Below are positions 20,451-30,785 of a DNA stretch of 64,000 nucleotides, piece by piece. Position numbers and translations under genes: made by a program. The first letter of the stretch is position 1; each line of letters begins with the position of its first letter. The notes beneath the pieces are model-generated. The model saw only the letters and a list, made by a program, of their open reading frames with translations, ran no database searches and was not told the DNA's origin. Origin of the DNA: Paenarthrobacter nicotinovorans (GTDB lineage Bacteria; Actinomycetota; Actinomycetes; Actinomycetales; Micrococcaceae); the NCBI RefSeq assembly GCF_021919345.1, contig NZ_CP089293.1:2294001-2358000 (forward strand). The letters are read 5' to 3'.

Positions 20451-20972
20451 TTACTTTCCACTATCGGCATCTGCCTGAGGGGCTGCGGAGATCAATTCCT
20501 GGAGGGCTTCAAGGAGGAGCTTCTTGTCGGCTGAGTGCCGGGACCGGAATCCGGTATCGAGTTCCCGGGCGCCAAGCCTCCAGCTGATGACAAGGAGGCC
20601 GTCTTTTTCGACGAACTTCCCGGCCATGCCGTTGGCTTCGCGGCTGTCCACGAGGGACCGCCGCGGGATGAAGACGGGGGCGGCACCGGAGCGGTCGAAC
20701 AACACGCCTTCGGCGTGGATGCTCAGTTCCGCGTTGGTCCGGATGCCCAGGCCCTGGGCCGCTATGCGGTCGAGCCAGTCGCCCGCCGTCGTGGTGGTCA
20801 CGTACTGGCCATCAGCGACGACGCTCGCGGGCGTCAGCTGTTCCGGCACCGCAGGCAGACGTTCGACGTCGGCTTGTCGCCTCAGCCGGTTCCGCCACCC
20901 GAGCCAGATCATCACCAGTACGGCAACGATCAGCGGCACCGTGGTGAGCACAGTCAATGTCTGGTTGCTCAT
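20451..20972 (-). CDS. Membrane-anchored PH-like domain protein of the pyr operon
   Basis: A 173-residue protein. It has one N-terminal transmembrane helix (about residues 6-25, [20 protein letters not shown]) and a basic RNRLRRQ stop-transfer segment. A cytoplasmic beta-rich domain (residues 60-150) with [20 protein letters not shown] and [17 protein letters not shown] resembles the bacterial PH-like fold. No enzymatic motif. Its start overlaps the pyrC stop and it ends just before carA. A homologue at this place is conserved in mycobacteria (between pyrC and carA), so it probably has a role tied to pyrimidine synthesis or its enzymes at the membrane. The function is unknown. Confidence 0.8.
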   Translation of the reverse strand: MSNQTLTVLTTVPLIVAVLVMIWLGWRNRLRRQADVERLPAVPEQLTPASVVADGQYVTTTTAGDWLDRIAAQGLGIRTNAELSIHAEGVLFDRSGAAPVFIPRRSLVDSREANGMAGKFVEKDGLLVISWRLGARELDTGFRSRHSADKKLLLEALQELISAAPQADADSGK

Positions 20973-22294
20973 CAGTTGCTGACTGCCGGGTGCTGGTAGG
21001 GCGTGTTGAGCCGGCCGTCGAGGACCGTGGGGTGGCCCTTGAAGAAGGTAGCCACCACGGATCCGGGCAGCTCTTTGCCCTTGAACGGTGAATTGCGGCC
21101 CATGGTTGCCATCTTATGGGGGTCGACCGTCCAACGCGCAGCCGGGTCCACCAGGATGACGTTGGCCGGCTCGCCAACTTCCAGCGGACGGCCTTGGTCG
21201 GCCACGCGGCCGATGACGGCGGGGGTGAACGAGGTGACCCTGGCGAAGTCGGCCCAGGTCATGAGGCCGGTTTCGATCATGGTTTCCTGAACCACCGAGA
21301 GCGCGGTTTCAAGGCCCGTCATGCCCATGGCCGCCTGCGCCCACTCGCACTCCTTGTGCTCGCTGGGGTGCGGGGCGTGGTCGGTTCCGACGACGTCGAT
21401 GGTGCCGTCGGCCAGTCCTTCACGCAGGGCCTGCACATCGGCGTCCGTGCGCAGCGGCGGGTTGACCTTGTAGACCGGGTCGTAGCTGCGGACCAATTCG
21501 TCCGTCAGGAGCAAGTGGTGCGGGGTCACTTCGGCGGTGACGTTGATGCCACGGGTCTTCGCCCAGCGCACGATCTCAACAGACCCGGCAGTGGAAACGT
21601 GGCACACATGCAGCCGGGACCCGACGTGCTGGGTAAGCAGGACGTCACGGGCAATGATGCTTTCCTCGGCAACGGCAGGCCAGCCGGTCAGTCCCAGGAC
21701 TGCGGAGACTGTGCCCTCGTTCATCTGTGCCCCGGCGGTAAGGCGGGGTTCCTGCGCGTGCTGGGCCACGACGCCGTCGAACGCTTTGACGTACTCAAGT
21801 GCGCGGCGCATGAGTACCGGGTCGTGAACGCAGATGCCGTCGTCGGAGAACATCCGCACCTGCGCGCGGGAGTCGGCCATGGCGCCAAGCTCGGCGAGCT
21901 GCTCGCCGGCCAAACCCACGGTGACTGCGCCGACGGGACGCACATCGACCCAGCCGGACGCACGGCCCAGGCTGTGGACCTGCTCGACGACACCGGCGGT
22001 GTCAGCCACGGGGTTGCTGTTGGCCATGGCGTGGACGGCCGTAAAGCCACCGAGGGCAGCAGCCCGGGTGCCGGTCTCCACTGTTTCGGCGTCCTCGCGA
22101 CCGGGTTCACGCAGGTGCGTGTGGACGTCCACCATGCCCGGCAGGGCCACCAGGCCCTTGCCGTCGATCACGGTGGCGCCCTCATCGGAAAGGTCCGCAC
22201 CCCGGGCGGCAATTACGCCGTCGCGGATCAGCAGGTCCTGGGCCTCGCCACCGAGGACGGCGGCCCCGCGGATCAAGTAAGTGTTCTCGGCCAT
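20972..22294 (-). CDS. pyrC: Dihydroorotase
   Basis: Cyclises N-carbamoyl-aspartate to dihydroorotate; a zinc amidohydrolase of 440 residues (class I). The metal-binding VDVHTHLREPG is near residue 57, HVCHVSTAGSVEIV near residue 235, and the catalytic Asp in VVGTDHAPHPSEHK near residue 305. It overlaps pyrB and the PH-like gene by one base on each side, a continuous coupled operon. Confidence 0.97.
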   Translation of the reverse strand: MAENTYLIRGAAVLGGEAQDLLIRDGVIAARGADLSDEGATVIDGKGLVALPGMVDVHTHLREPGREDAETVETGTRAAALGGFTAVHAMANSNPVADTAGVVEQVHSLGRASGWVDVRPVGAVTVGLAGEQLAELGAMADSRAQVRMFSDDGICVHDPVLMRRALEYVKAFDGVVAQHAQEPRLTAGAQMNEGTVSAVLGLTGWPAVAEESIIARDVLLTQHVGSRLHVCHVSTAGSVEIVRWAKTRGINVTAEVTPHHLLLTDELVRSYDPVYKVNPPLRTDADVQALREGLADGTIDVVGTDHAPHPSEHKECEWAQAAMGMTGLETALSVVQETMIETGLMTWADFARVTSFTPAVIGRVADQGRPLEVGEPANVILVDPAARWTVDPHKMATMGRNSPFKGKELPGSVVATFFKGHPTVLDGRLNTPYQHPAVSN

Positions 22295-23322
22295 CAGTTG
22301 CTCTCCTTGCTGGACGGGCTTGCGAAAGCCGGTGTGACAATGTTCAGTGGGGCTGCTTCGCGGGTATCCCCGGACAGCAGCAGGTACAGGGCCGCCATGC
22401 GGACCGAAACGCCGTTTCGTACCTGCGCAAGCACAGTGGAACGGGGCGAGTCGGCGGCGGCGGATGAAATCTCCAGGCCACGGTTCATGGGGCCGGGGTG
22501 CATGATGATGGTGTCCTTCATGCCCAGGTCATCCAAAGCGCGGAGGCGGGCGTCGTCGAAGCCCCAGCGGCGCGAATATTCACGGGTGGACGGGAAGAAC
22601 GAGGCGTTCATCCGCTCACCCTGGACGCGCAGCATCATCATGGCGTCAATACCGGACTCGAGCGTTTCGTCCAGGTTGTAGCTGACCTTGCAGGGCCAGT
22701 GCTCGACGCCGATGGGCAGCAGGGTGGGTGGCGCAACCAAGGTGACCTCGGCACCCAGGGTCTTCAGCAGCCAGACGTTGGAGCGGGCCACGCGCGAGTG
22801 CAGCACGTCCCCCGCAATGGCGACCCGCATGCCTGCCAGGTCCGCTCCCGTCGATGCGACTCCGTTGAGCTTCGACCAGTGCCTGCGCATGGTGAAGGCG
22901 TCCAAAAGTGCCTGCGTCGGGTGCTCGTGAGTACCGTCGCCGGCGTTGATTACCGCGGCATCGATCCAGTCCGTAGCGGCCAGGCGGTGCGGCGCGCCCG
23001 AAGCCCAGTGGCGGATGACGACGGCGTCCGCGCCCATGGCCGCGAGGGTCTGCGCGGTGTCCTTGAGGGACTCGCCCTTGGATACGGAGGATCCCTTGGC
23101 TGCGAAGTTGATGACATCGGCGGACAAGCGCTTGGCCGCCGCTTCAAAGGAGATCCGGGTTCGCGTGGAGTCCTCGAAGAATAGGTTCACTACGGTGCGG
23201 CCCCGGAGCGCGGGGAGCTTCTTGACCTCGCGGTCCCCCACTGCGGACATCTCTTCCGCGGTGTCCAGGATGCGGATGGCGTCGGATGCGACCAGGTTTT
23301 CCGTGGAAAGAAGGTGCTTCAC
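22294..23322 (-). CDS. pyrB: Aspartate carbamoyltransferase catalytic subunit
   Basis: Joins carbamoyl phosphate and aspartate. The 342-residue protein has the carbamoyl-phosphate-binding [19 protein letters not shown] near residue 50, the [18 protein letters not shown] loop, and [12 protein letters not shown] near residue 136. No pyrI regulatory subunit is encoded nearby. Its start overlaps the pyrR stop by 4 nt (ATGA). Confidence 0.97.
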   Translation of the reverse strand: MKHLLSTENLVASDAIRILDTAEEMSAVGDREVKKLPALRGRTVVNLFFEDSTRTRISFEAAAKRLSADVINFAAKGSSVSKGESLKDTAQTLAAMGADAVVIRHWASGAPHRLAATDWIDAAVINAGDGTHEHPTQALLDAFTMRRHWSKLNGVASTGADLAGMRVAIAGDVLHSRVARSNVWLLKTLGAEVTLVAPPTLLPIGVEHWPCKVSYNLDETLESGIDAMMMLRVQGERMNASFFPSTREYSRRWGFDDARLRALDDLGMKDTIIMHPGPMNRGLEISSAAADSPRSTVLAQVRNGVSVRMAALYLLLSGDTREAAPLNIVTPAFASPSSKESN

Positions 23323-23903
23323 TTGCCCGCCTCGATTACTACCTCGTTGACGGGTGTGCCATCTACGGAATCAGTTTCCTCGAGGTGTACCCGGACTTTT
23401 TCCGCAGAGGAGGTCGGCAGGTTCTTACCCACGTGGTCGGCGCGGATGGGAAGTTCGCGGTGGCCCCTGTCCACCAGGACCGCAAGGCGGACGATGCGTG
23501 GACGGCCGAGATCGACAAGGGCGTCCAGGGCTGCACGGATGGTGCGTCCCGAGTAGAGGACGTCGTCAATGAGCACAACAACCTTGTTGTCGATGCCGGA
23601 CAGCGGAAGCCGGGTGTGGTGCGGAGGCCGGGTGGGCTGGTGGGAGAGGTCGTCACGGAACATGGTGACGTCCAGCTGGCCGACAATGGCCCCGGCGTTA
23701 ACCGTGGGGTCGGCTGCGGCGATCTTATTGGCGAGCCGCACGGCCAGCGGATAACCGCGGCTGGGAATGCCCAACAGAACCAGGTCCTGCGAGCCTTTGT
23801 TGGCTTCGAGGATCTCGTGGGCGATACGAGTAAGCGCACGATCGATATCCGCCTGGTTGAGGACAACCCGCGACGGCACGTGCGCAGAAGTGACTTCAGT
23901 CAT
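23319..23903 (-). CDS. pyrR: Bifunctional pyr operon regulator / uracil phosphoribosyltransferase
   Basis: PyrR senses UMP/PRPP and binds a stem-loop in pyr mRNA; it has phosphoribosyltransferase activity too. The PRPP-binding loop is [20 protein letters not shown] near residue 105, and [18 protein letters not shown] lies upstream of it. I chose ATG 23903 (MTEVTSAHV), which has GGGGAGA 6 nt before it. A longer frame would begin inside the PyrR-binding RNA loop. It is the first gene of pyrR-pyrB-pyrC-PH-like-carA-carB-pyrF. Confidence 0.96.
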   Translation of the reverse strand: MTEVTSAHVPSRVVLNQADIDRALTRIAHEILEANKGSQDLVLLGIPSRGYPLAVRLANKIAAADPTVNAGAIVGQLDVTMFRDDLSHQPTRPPHHTRLPLSGIDNKVVVLIDDVLYSGRTIRAALDALVDLGRPRIVRLAVLVDRGHRELPIRADHVGKNLPTSSAEKVRVHLEETDSVDGTPVNEVVIEAGK

Positions 23904-23910
23904 CGCTCGT

Positions 23911-23940
23911 CTCCCCTTTCCCCGCCTCACGGGACGGAAT
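23911..23940 (-). promoter_or_regulatory. PyrR-binding RNA loop before pyrR
   Basis: The minus-strand RNA at 23936-23923 reads CGUCCCGUGAGGCG and fits the known PyrR-binding consensus ARUCCNGNGAGGYU at every constrained position, except that the outer A-U pair has become C-G (a compensating pair). The Shine-Dalgarno GGGGAG (23916-23911) lies only 6 nt downstream, so binding could block pyrR translation. This arrangement is known for mycobacterial pyr leaders, unlike the transcription attenuation in Bacillus. Confidence 0.7.
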
Positions 23941-24013
23941 TAAAAAAGGAATATTTGCTCTCCAAAAGTATCACAGCGGCCATGGGACGACCGCGCGGGT
24001 CCTTGGCAGGTGG

Positions 24014-24029
24014 GTGAGTTTAAGCTCAC
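24014..24029. repeat. Imperfect dyad GTGAGTTTAAGCTCAC between pyrR and prsW
   Basis: Seven of eight positions pair across the centre. It lies upstream of the prsW -10 and about 110 nt from the pyrR start in the divergent intergenic region, where a transcription factor could act on either gene. No family assignment is possible. Confidence 0.3.
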
Positions 24030-24045
24030 ATTTCCGAGCGTGGAA

Positions 24046-24051
24046 TAGGCT
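24046..24051 (+). promoter_or_regulatory. -10 element for the PrsW-type protease (leaderless start)
   Basis: TAGGCT followed by CTTTCCC and ATG at 24059, the same TAnnnT-N7-ATG spacing as at the aldo/keto reductase and murT. No Shine-Dalgarno sequence precedes the ATG at normal distance. Confidence 0.45.
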
Positions 24052-24058
24052 CTTTCCC

Positions 24059-25309
24059 ATGAGCATGAACCAGCCCGGTCAGCACGGCGGACATCCTTAT
24101 CCAAGGCCTTACCTGGAGCCAGGTGCCAACCCCACGTGGATCGGTCGCGTTCAGCCGCGAAACTACCAGGCAGCCCCGGGAAACCCGGCGTCCCTGCCAC
24201 AGCAAAACTGGGCCACGCCACCGGCACGGCCTGCACGCCGGAGCTGGGGCACCCTTCCCTTGCTGATCGTCGGCACCGTCCTGGTCCTGGGTAGTCTTCT
24301 GTTGGTGGTGCCGTTCCTCTTGGGAAATACGGGGATCGCAGGGTTCATCGTCGGCTTCCTGGTCTCATTGATCCCACTGTCCATCGTCCTGTTGACGGTG
24401 CGCGTCATAGACCGGTGGGAGCCCGAACCGCCGCGGCTGCTCTGGTTCGCCTTTACGTGGGGTGCGGCCGTTTCCATAGCCGGTACGCTGTTGATCCAAC
24501 CGCTTTTCGCGCTTGCCGCTCCCACCGGGAGCGAAGAGGCCTTCGCCTATTTCATGGCGACGGTCCAGGCCCCGATCGTGGAGGAATTCACGAAGTCACT
24601 GGGACTTCTGGTCCTGATCCTGGCAGCCCGCAAGTACTTCGACGGTCCCGTGGATGGCGTGGTGTTCGCGTTCACCATTGCGGCGGGGTTCGCTTTCACT
24701 GAGAACATCCTCTACTTCGGGCGTGAAATCGCCTCTTCCACTGATCCCGGGACCGATTTGGTACGCATTTTCATCCTTCGTGGCGTCATGTCTCCCTTTG
24801 CCCACGCAGTATTCACGGGCACGACCGGTTTGATCATGGGATTCGCTGCCAGGAAATGGCACTCAGGATATGCGGTCCTGGCCTTCTTCATCGGCCTGCT
24901 GCCGGCAATGTTCCTGCACAACCGCTGGAACAGCATGGGGCAGAACTTCCTGGTGGAGTACTTCGCAGTGCAGGTACCAATCTTCCTGGTTGCCGTCGTC
25001 GGCGTGATCCTGCTTCGCGTCGCCGAGGGAAAGCTGACCCGTCAACGGCTTCTGGAATACGCCCGCGCCGGCTGGTTCACGCCGGCAGAGGTGGAGATGC
25101 TGGCTACCTCCCGGGGCAGGCGCCAGGCACTTCGCTGGGCTGCATCGAGGGGCCGGGGCGGGCAGATGAGGGCATTCATCAAGGGGGCAACCGCGTTGGC
25201 TTTCACACGCCAACGGATACTCAGTGGCCGCGACGTCCCCGTGCACCAACACGACGAAATCGAACACCTCCGGCTCATCCCCGCACTGAGGGCCGCTGTC
25301 CTCCAGTAG
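24059..25309 (+). CDS. PrsW-family intramembrane metalloprotease
   Basis: About 416 residues. A proline-rich cytoplasmic N-terminus (residues 1-60) is followed by roughly eight hydrophobic segments. Family motifs are visible: APIVEEFTKSLGLLVL (the EE pair), FAFTENILYFGRE and RGVMSPFAHAVFTG (metal-binding His). A soluble basic C-terminal tail follows from about residue 325. PrsW proteases cleave anti-sigma factors or other membrane proteins; no substrate is obvious here. The start at 24059 is set by the leaderless -10. The gene interrupts the otherwise minus-strand run between nusB and pyrR. Confidence 0.85.
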   Translation: MSMNQPGQHGGHPYPRPYLEPGANPTWIGRVQPRNYQAAPGNPASLPQQNWATPPARPARRSWGTLPLLIVGTVLVLGSLLLVVPFLLGNTGIAGFIVGFLVSLIPLSIVLLTVRVIDRWEPEPPRLLWFAFTWGAAVSIAGTLLIQPLFALAAPTGSEEAFAYFMATVQAPIVEEFTKSLGLLVLILAARKYFDGPVDGVVFAFTIAAGFAFTENILYFGREIASSTDPGTDLVRIFILRGVMSPFAHAVFTGTTGLIMGFAARKWHSGYAVLAFFIGLLPAMFLHNRWNSMGQNFLVEYFAVQVPIFLVAVVGVILLRVAEGKLTRQRLLEYARAGWFTPAEVEMLATSRGRRQALRWAASRGRGGQMRAFIKGATALAFTRQRILSGRDVPVHQHDEIEHLRLIPALRAAVLQ

Positions 25310-25335
25310 GTCCCGGGGCAGTTCCGGTACTTGCC

Positions 25336-25387
25336 CGAAAAAATGGACCCTCCTCTCCGGTTTTCCGGGGAGGAGGGTCCATTTTCG
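25336..25387. terminator. Bidirectional intrinsic terminator between prsW and nusB
   Basis: A near-perfect stem of over 20 bp: ATGGACCCTCCTC (25343-25355) with its complement, extended by CCGG/CCGG around a TTTT loop. It is flanked by an A-run on the left and a T-run on the right, so it has U-tracts in both directions. It serves the convergent prsW and nusB transcripts. Confidence 0.85.
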
Positions 25388-25403
25388 AATACTGTCCTAC
25401 CGG

Positions 25404-25814
25404 CTAGGCCAGCAGCGACGGCTTGAGCTTCTGCAGACGGCCCAGCAAGCCATTGATGAAGGCCGGGGACTCATCAGTGGACATCGTCTTGGCGAGGGCC
25501 ACGGCTTCGCTTACGGCCACTCCGTCCGGAACTTCATCATTGTAGAGAAGTTCCCACGCACCGATACGAAGAATGATGCGGTCAACGGAGGGCATGCGCT
25601 CCAAGGTCCAGCCTTGTGCGTAGGTCTCCAGGAACTCATCAATGGTTGCCTGCATGGAGACAACACCCTCCACTATTTCCACCGTGTAGGGGTTGATGAC
25701 GAGGTCTGTCTTCTCCCGACGCGCTGTCATTGCATCGAAAGCCGAAACTGAGCGCTGCTCCGCTTCGAAAAGTACTTCCAAGGCCCTGCTACGGGCTTTA
25801 CCGCGTGCGCTCAC
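25404..25814 (-). CDS. nusB: Transcription antitermination factor NusB
   Basis: A 136-residue all-helical protein that binds boxA RNA with NusE(S10) during rRNA transcription. The N-terminal RNA-binding stretch SARGKARSRALEVLFEAEQR is typical. LERMPSVDRIILRIGAWELLY and DEVPDGVAVSEAVALAKTM match the conserved C-terminal half. The GTG start overlaps the efp stop by one base (TAGTG), so it is coupled to efp. Confidence 0.96.
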   Translation of the reverse strand: MSARGKARSRALEVLFEAEQRSVSAFDAMTARREKTDLVINPYTVEIVEGVVSMQATIDEFLETYAQGWTLERMPSVDRIILRIGAWELLYNDEVPDGVAVSEAVALAKTMSTDESPAFINGLLGRLQKLKPSLLA

Positions 25815-26377
25815 TAGTCGTTGACCCGGCCCAGGTAGCTGCCATCGCGGGTGTCGACCTTGACCTTGGTTCCCTGCTCAACGAACAGCGGCACCTGGAT
25901 CTCGTAGCCGGTTTCCACCGTAGCCGGCTTGGTTCCGGCGGAGGAGCGGTCGCCCTGCAGGCCGGGCTCGGTGTAGGTGATTTCGAGAACGACACTCGGG
26001 GGCAGCTCGATGTACAGCGGAGTGCCTTCGTGGATGGCGATGTTCACCATCTGGTTCTCGAGCATGAAGTTGGTGGCGTCGCCGACTGTTGCACCGGAAA
26101 CGGTGATCTGGTCGTAGTCCTGGGTGTCCATGAAGACGAAGTCTTCGCCATCCTGGTACAGGTACTGGTAGTCGCGGCGGTCAACCGTTGCGGTTTCGAT
26201 CTTCAGGCCGGCGTTGAAGGTCTTGTCGACCACCTTGCCGGACATGACGTTGCGCATTTTGGTGCGGACAAAGGCACCGCCCTTGCCCGGCTTGACGTGC
26301 TGGAACTCGATGATGTTCCAGAGTTGGCCCTCGAGCTTCAGTACGGTCCCGTTCTTGATGTCGTTTGTGGTTGCCAC
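25814..26377 (-). CDS. efp: Elongation factor P
   Basis: Relieves ribosome stalling at polyproline. The 187-residue protein has three domains, and the peptidyl-transferase-reaching loop in domain I reads [16 protein letters not shown] (Lys at the tip, near residue 32). The loop is PGKGG rather than the PGKGP I recall from Corynebacterium-type EF-P. No modification gene (epmA, ymfI, earP) is nearby. GTG start with GAGGA upstream. Confidence 0.96.
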   Translation of the reverse strand: MATTNDIKNGTVLKLEGQLWNIIEFQHVKPGKGGAFVRTKMRNVMSGKVVDKTFNAGLKIETATVDRRDYQYLYQDGEDFVFMDTQDYDQITVSGATVGDATNFMLENQMVNIAIHEGTPLYIELPPSVVLEITYTEPGLQGDRSSAGTKPATVETGYEIQVPLFVEQGTKVKVDTRDGSYLGRVND

Positions 26378-26481
26378 TCGTATCCTCTGGTTAATCGCAC
26401 TGGTTCTAGCTGCCAGCTATCTATGCCAAGCAGGCGTGCCTTTCGGCGCGCCAGCGCGTATTTATCAAAAATCCAAAAACC

Positions 26482-26487
26482 ATTCTA
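26482..26487 (-). promoter_or_regulatory. Candidate -10 for efp-nusB
   Basis: TAGAAT on the minus strand, five of six matches to the consensus, about 105 nt before the efp start within the 155-nt gap after the TPR-like gene. No good -35. The implied leader contains the dyad TAGCTGCCAGCTA (26407-26419). The rest of this gap shows nothing recognisable. Confidence 0.35.
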
Positions 26488-26532
26488 CCGGCAAATGCGG
26501 CATGACCTTGCGGGCAGCGTTACAGGCAGCTC

Positions 26533-28704
<2,172 letters not shown>

Positions 28705-28705
<1 letters not shown>

Positions 28706-29904
28706 TACCGGCCGACCGAGTCCAAGGTGGCCGGAATGCTGTCAAGATAGCTTTGCAGGTTCCGCTGGGTCTCCGCCACGGAATCGCCACCGAACTTCTC
28801 GGCAACAGCCTCCGCGAGAACCAGGGCAACCATGGCTTCGGCAACGACACCGGCGGCGGGAACAGCACAAACATCGGAACGCTGGTGGTGCGCCTTGGCA
28901 GGCTCGCCCGTGCTCACGTCAATGGTGCGCAGTGCGCGCGGAACAGTAGCGATCGGTTTCATGGCTGCACGAACACGCAGCACTTCCCCGATACTCATGC
29001 CGCCTTCGATGCCACCGGCACGGTTGGTCTGGCGGACAATCCGGCCGTCGTCGTCCTTGACGATTTCATCGTGGGCTGCCGAGCCGCGGCGGGCAGCCGT
29101 AAGGAACCCGTCGCCGACTTCAACGCCCTTGATGGCCTGGATGCCCATAAGCGCAGCAGCAAGCCGCGAGTCAAGACGGCGGTCCCAGTGGACGTAGCTG
29201 CCCAGTCCGGGCGGCAGGCCGTACGCAAGTACTTCAACCACGCCACCGAGGGTTTCGCCTTCCTTGTGGGCTGCATCCACCTCGGCGACCATCGCGTTGG
29301 ATGTCTCGCGGTCAAAACAACGAAGGGGGTCGGCGTCGAGGGCCAGCACGTCCCGGGGTCCGGGCAACGGCTTGCCTTCAGGAACGGTGACGCTGGCAAT
29401 GGACACAGTGTGGCTCACCAGTTCCACGCCCAGCTGCTTCAGGAACTGCGCAGCGACGGTGCCGAGGGCAACGCGGGTGGCAGTCTCCCGTGCACTGGCG
29501 CGTTCAAGCACCGGACGGGCTTCGTCGAAGCCGTACTTCTGCATACCCGTGAAGTCCGCGTGCCCGGGGCGGGGACGGGTCAAAGGGGCGTTACGGGCCT
29601 GGTCGGCGAGGACCTCCGGGTCCACCGGATCGGCAGACATGATCTGCTCCCACTTGGGCCATTCGGTGTTTCCAACCTGGATGGCTACCGGCCCACCCTG
29701 GGTGAGCCCGTGCCGGACGCCACCCATGATGGTGACCTCGTCCTGTTCAAACTTCATGCGGGCGCCACGTCCGTAGCCGAGGCGGCGACGCGCCAGCGCG
29801 TCACGAATTTGCCCGCTGGTGAGTTCAACACCGGCAGGCACGCCTTCAACAATTCCGATCAGAGCCGGACCGTGGGATTCACCGGCAGTCAACCAACGCA
29901 ACAT
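28705..29904 (-). CDS. aroC: Chorismate synthase
   Basis: Makes chorismate from EPSP using reduced FMN. About 399 residues from ATG 29904 ([12 protein letters not shown]), which has CAGGA 8 nt upstream; an upstream start would add 21 non-conserved residues. All three family signatures are visible: [14 protein letters not shown] near the N-terminus, [15 protein letters not shown] with [13 protein letters not shown], and [17 protein letters not shown]. It lies between aroE and aroK in the same operon. Confidence 0.97.
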
Positions 29905-29930
29905 ATAACCAATCCTGCCATGTAGGGCCT

Positions 29931-30785
29931 CTAGAACACCCGCCGGGGAAGCCCGACTGAGTCGCACATCACATCTATGACGGCGGTATCAACGTCACAG
30001 CCGCTGAAGAGCCGTATCTGCTCTGCCGCCTGGTACATCAGCATCTCCAGCCCCGGGACTACCGCTCCCCCGTGGCCGCGCCAGGTTTCCGCAATGCGGC
30101 TTGGCCAAGGATCGTAGGCGACATCCAGCAGGACACCGGCCCCGGTTCCCGGCAGTGCCGCCAGTTCCTCTGCCAAATCGTCAGCGGCGCGGGGCGGGAA
30201 GGTCGATATCACCAGGTCCGTGCCCGCTACAGCCGTGGCGGCCTCCGTCAGCGGCCTGACGGAGAGGGAGATCCCGACGGCGGCCGCGGCGGCTTCGGCG
30301 TCACCGGCACGACCGGCGTCGCGGACGAAGACGTCCACGTGGTCCGCGCCAAGTTCATGGACGGCGGCGACCGCAGCAGCGGAAGTACCGCCACCACCGA
30401 GGATGGCGGCGTGCGGGGTGGTGGCAACGCCGGCATACCTGACCGACTCCACAATGCCCGCAACGTCGGTGTTGTATCCCGCCCGACGCACCGCGCCGCC
30501 GTCGTACTCGAAAACGACTGTGTTGATGACGCCCAACAGGGCGCCGGCGCCCCGGACCTCATCGACTTCACGGACCATGGCCGACTTCAGCGGCATGGTT
30601 ACGGACAGGCCACACCAGGAGTCTTCTGCACGGAGCGATTCCATGAAGGCCGGAAGGCCGGCAACGGTGACATCGATGGCAGAGTACCCGATGTCCACAC
30701 CCAGCTTGGCGTAGGCAGCAGTATGCAGCGCCGGAGACTTCGAGTGGGAGATCGGATGGCCAAGGACCGCAGCCCGACGACTCAC
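29931..30785 (-). CDS. aroE: Shikimate dehydrogenase
   Basis: NADPH-dependent reduction of 3-dehydroshikimate. About 284 residues. The N-terminal shikimate-binding motif [20 protein letters not shown], the catalytic Lys in [20 protein letters not shown], and the Rossmann [13 protein letters not shown] are all visible. The start is GTG at 30785 (4-nt overlap with the mltG stop) or GTG at 30791. It may be a close paralogue such as YdiB-like quinate/shikimate dehydrogenase, but operon position favours AroE. Confidence 0.92.
   Translation of the reverse strand: MSRRAAVLGHPISHSKSPALHTAAYAKLGVDIGYSAIDVTVAGLPAFMESLRAEDSWCGLSVTMPLKSAMVREVDEVRGAGALLGVINTVVFEYDGGAVRRAGYNTDVAGIVESVRYAGVATTPHAAILGGGGTSAAAVAAVHELGADHVDVFVRDAGRAGDAEAAAAAVGISLSVRPLTEAATAVAGTDLVISTFPPRAADDLAEELAALPGTGAGVLLDVAYDPWPSRIAETWRGHGGAVVPGLEMLMYQAAEQIRLFSGCDVDTAVIDVMCDSVGLPRRVF

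Noticed and set aside
21116..22681. 521-codon plus-strand frame opposite pyrC and pyrB
   Set aside because: The minus strand encodes full-length dihydroorotase and the end of aspartate carbamoyltransferase with catalytic motifs.
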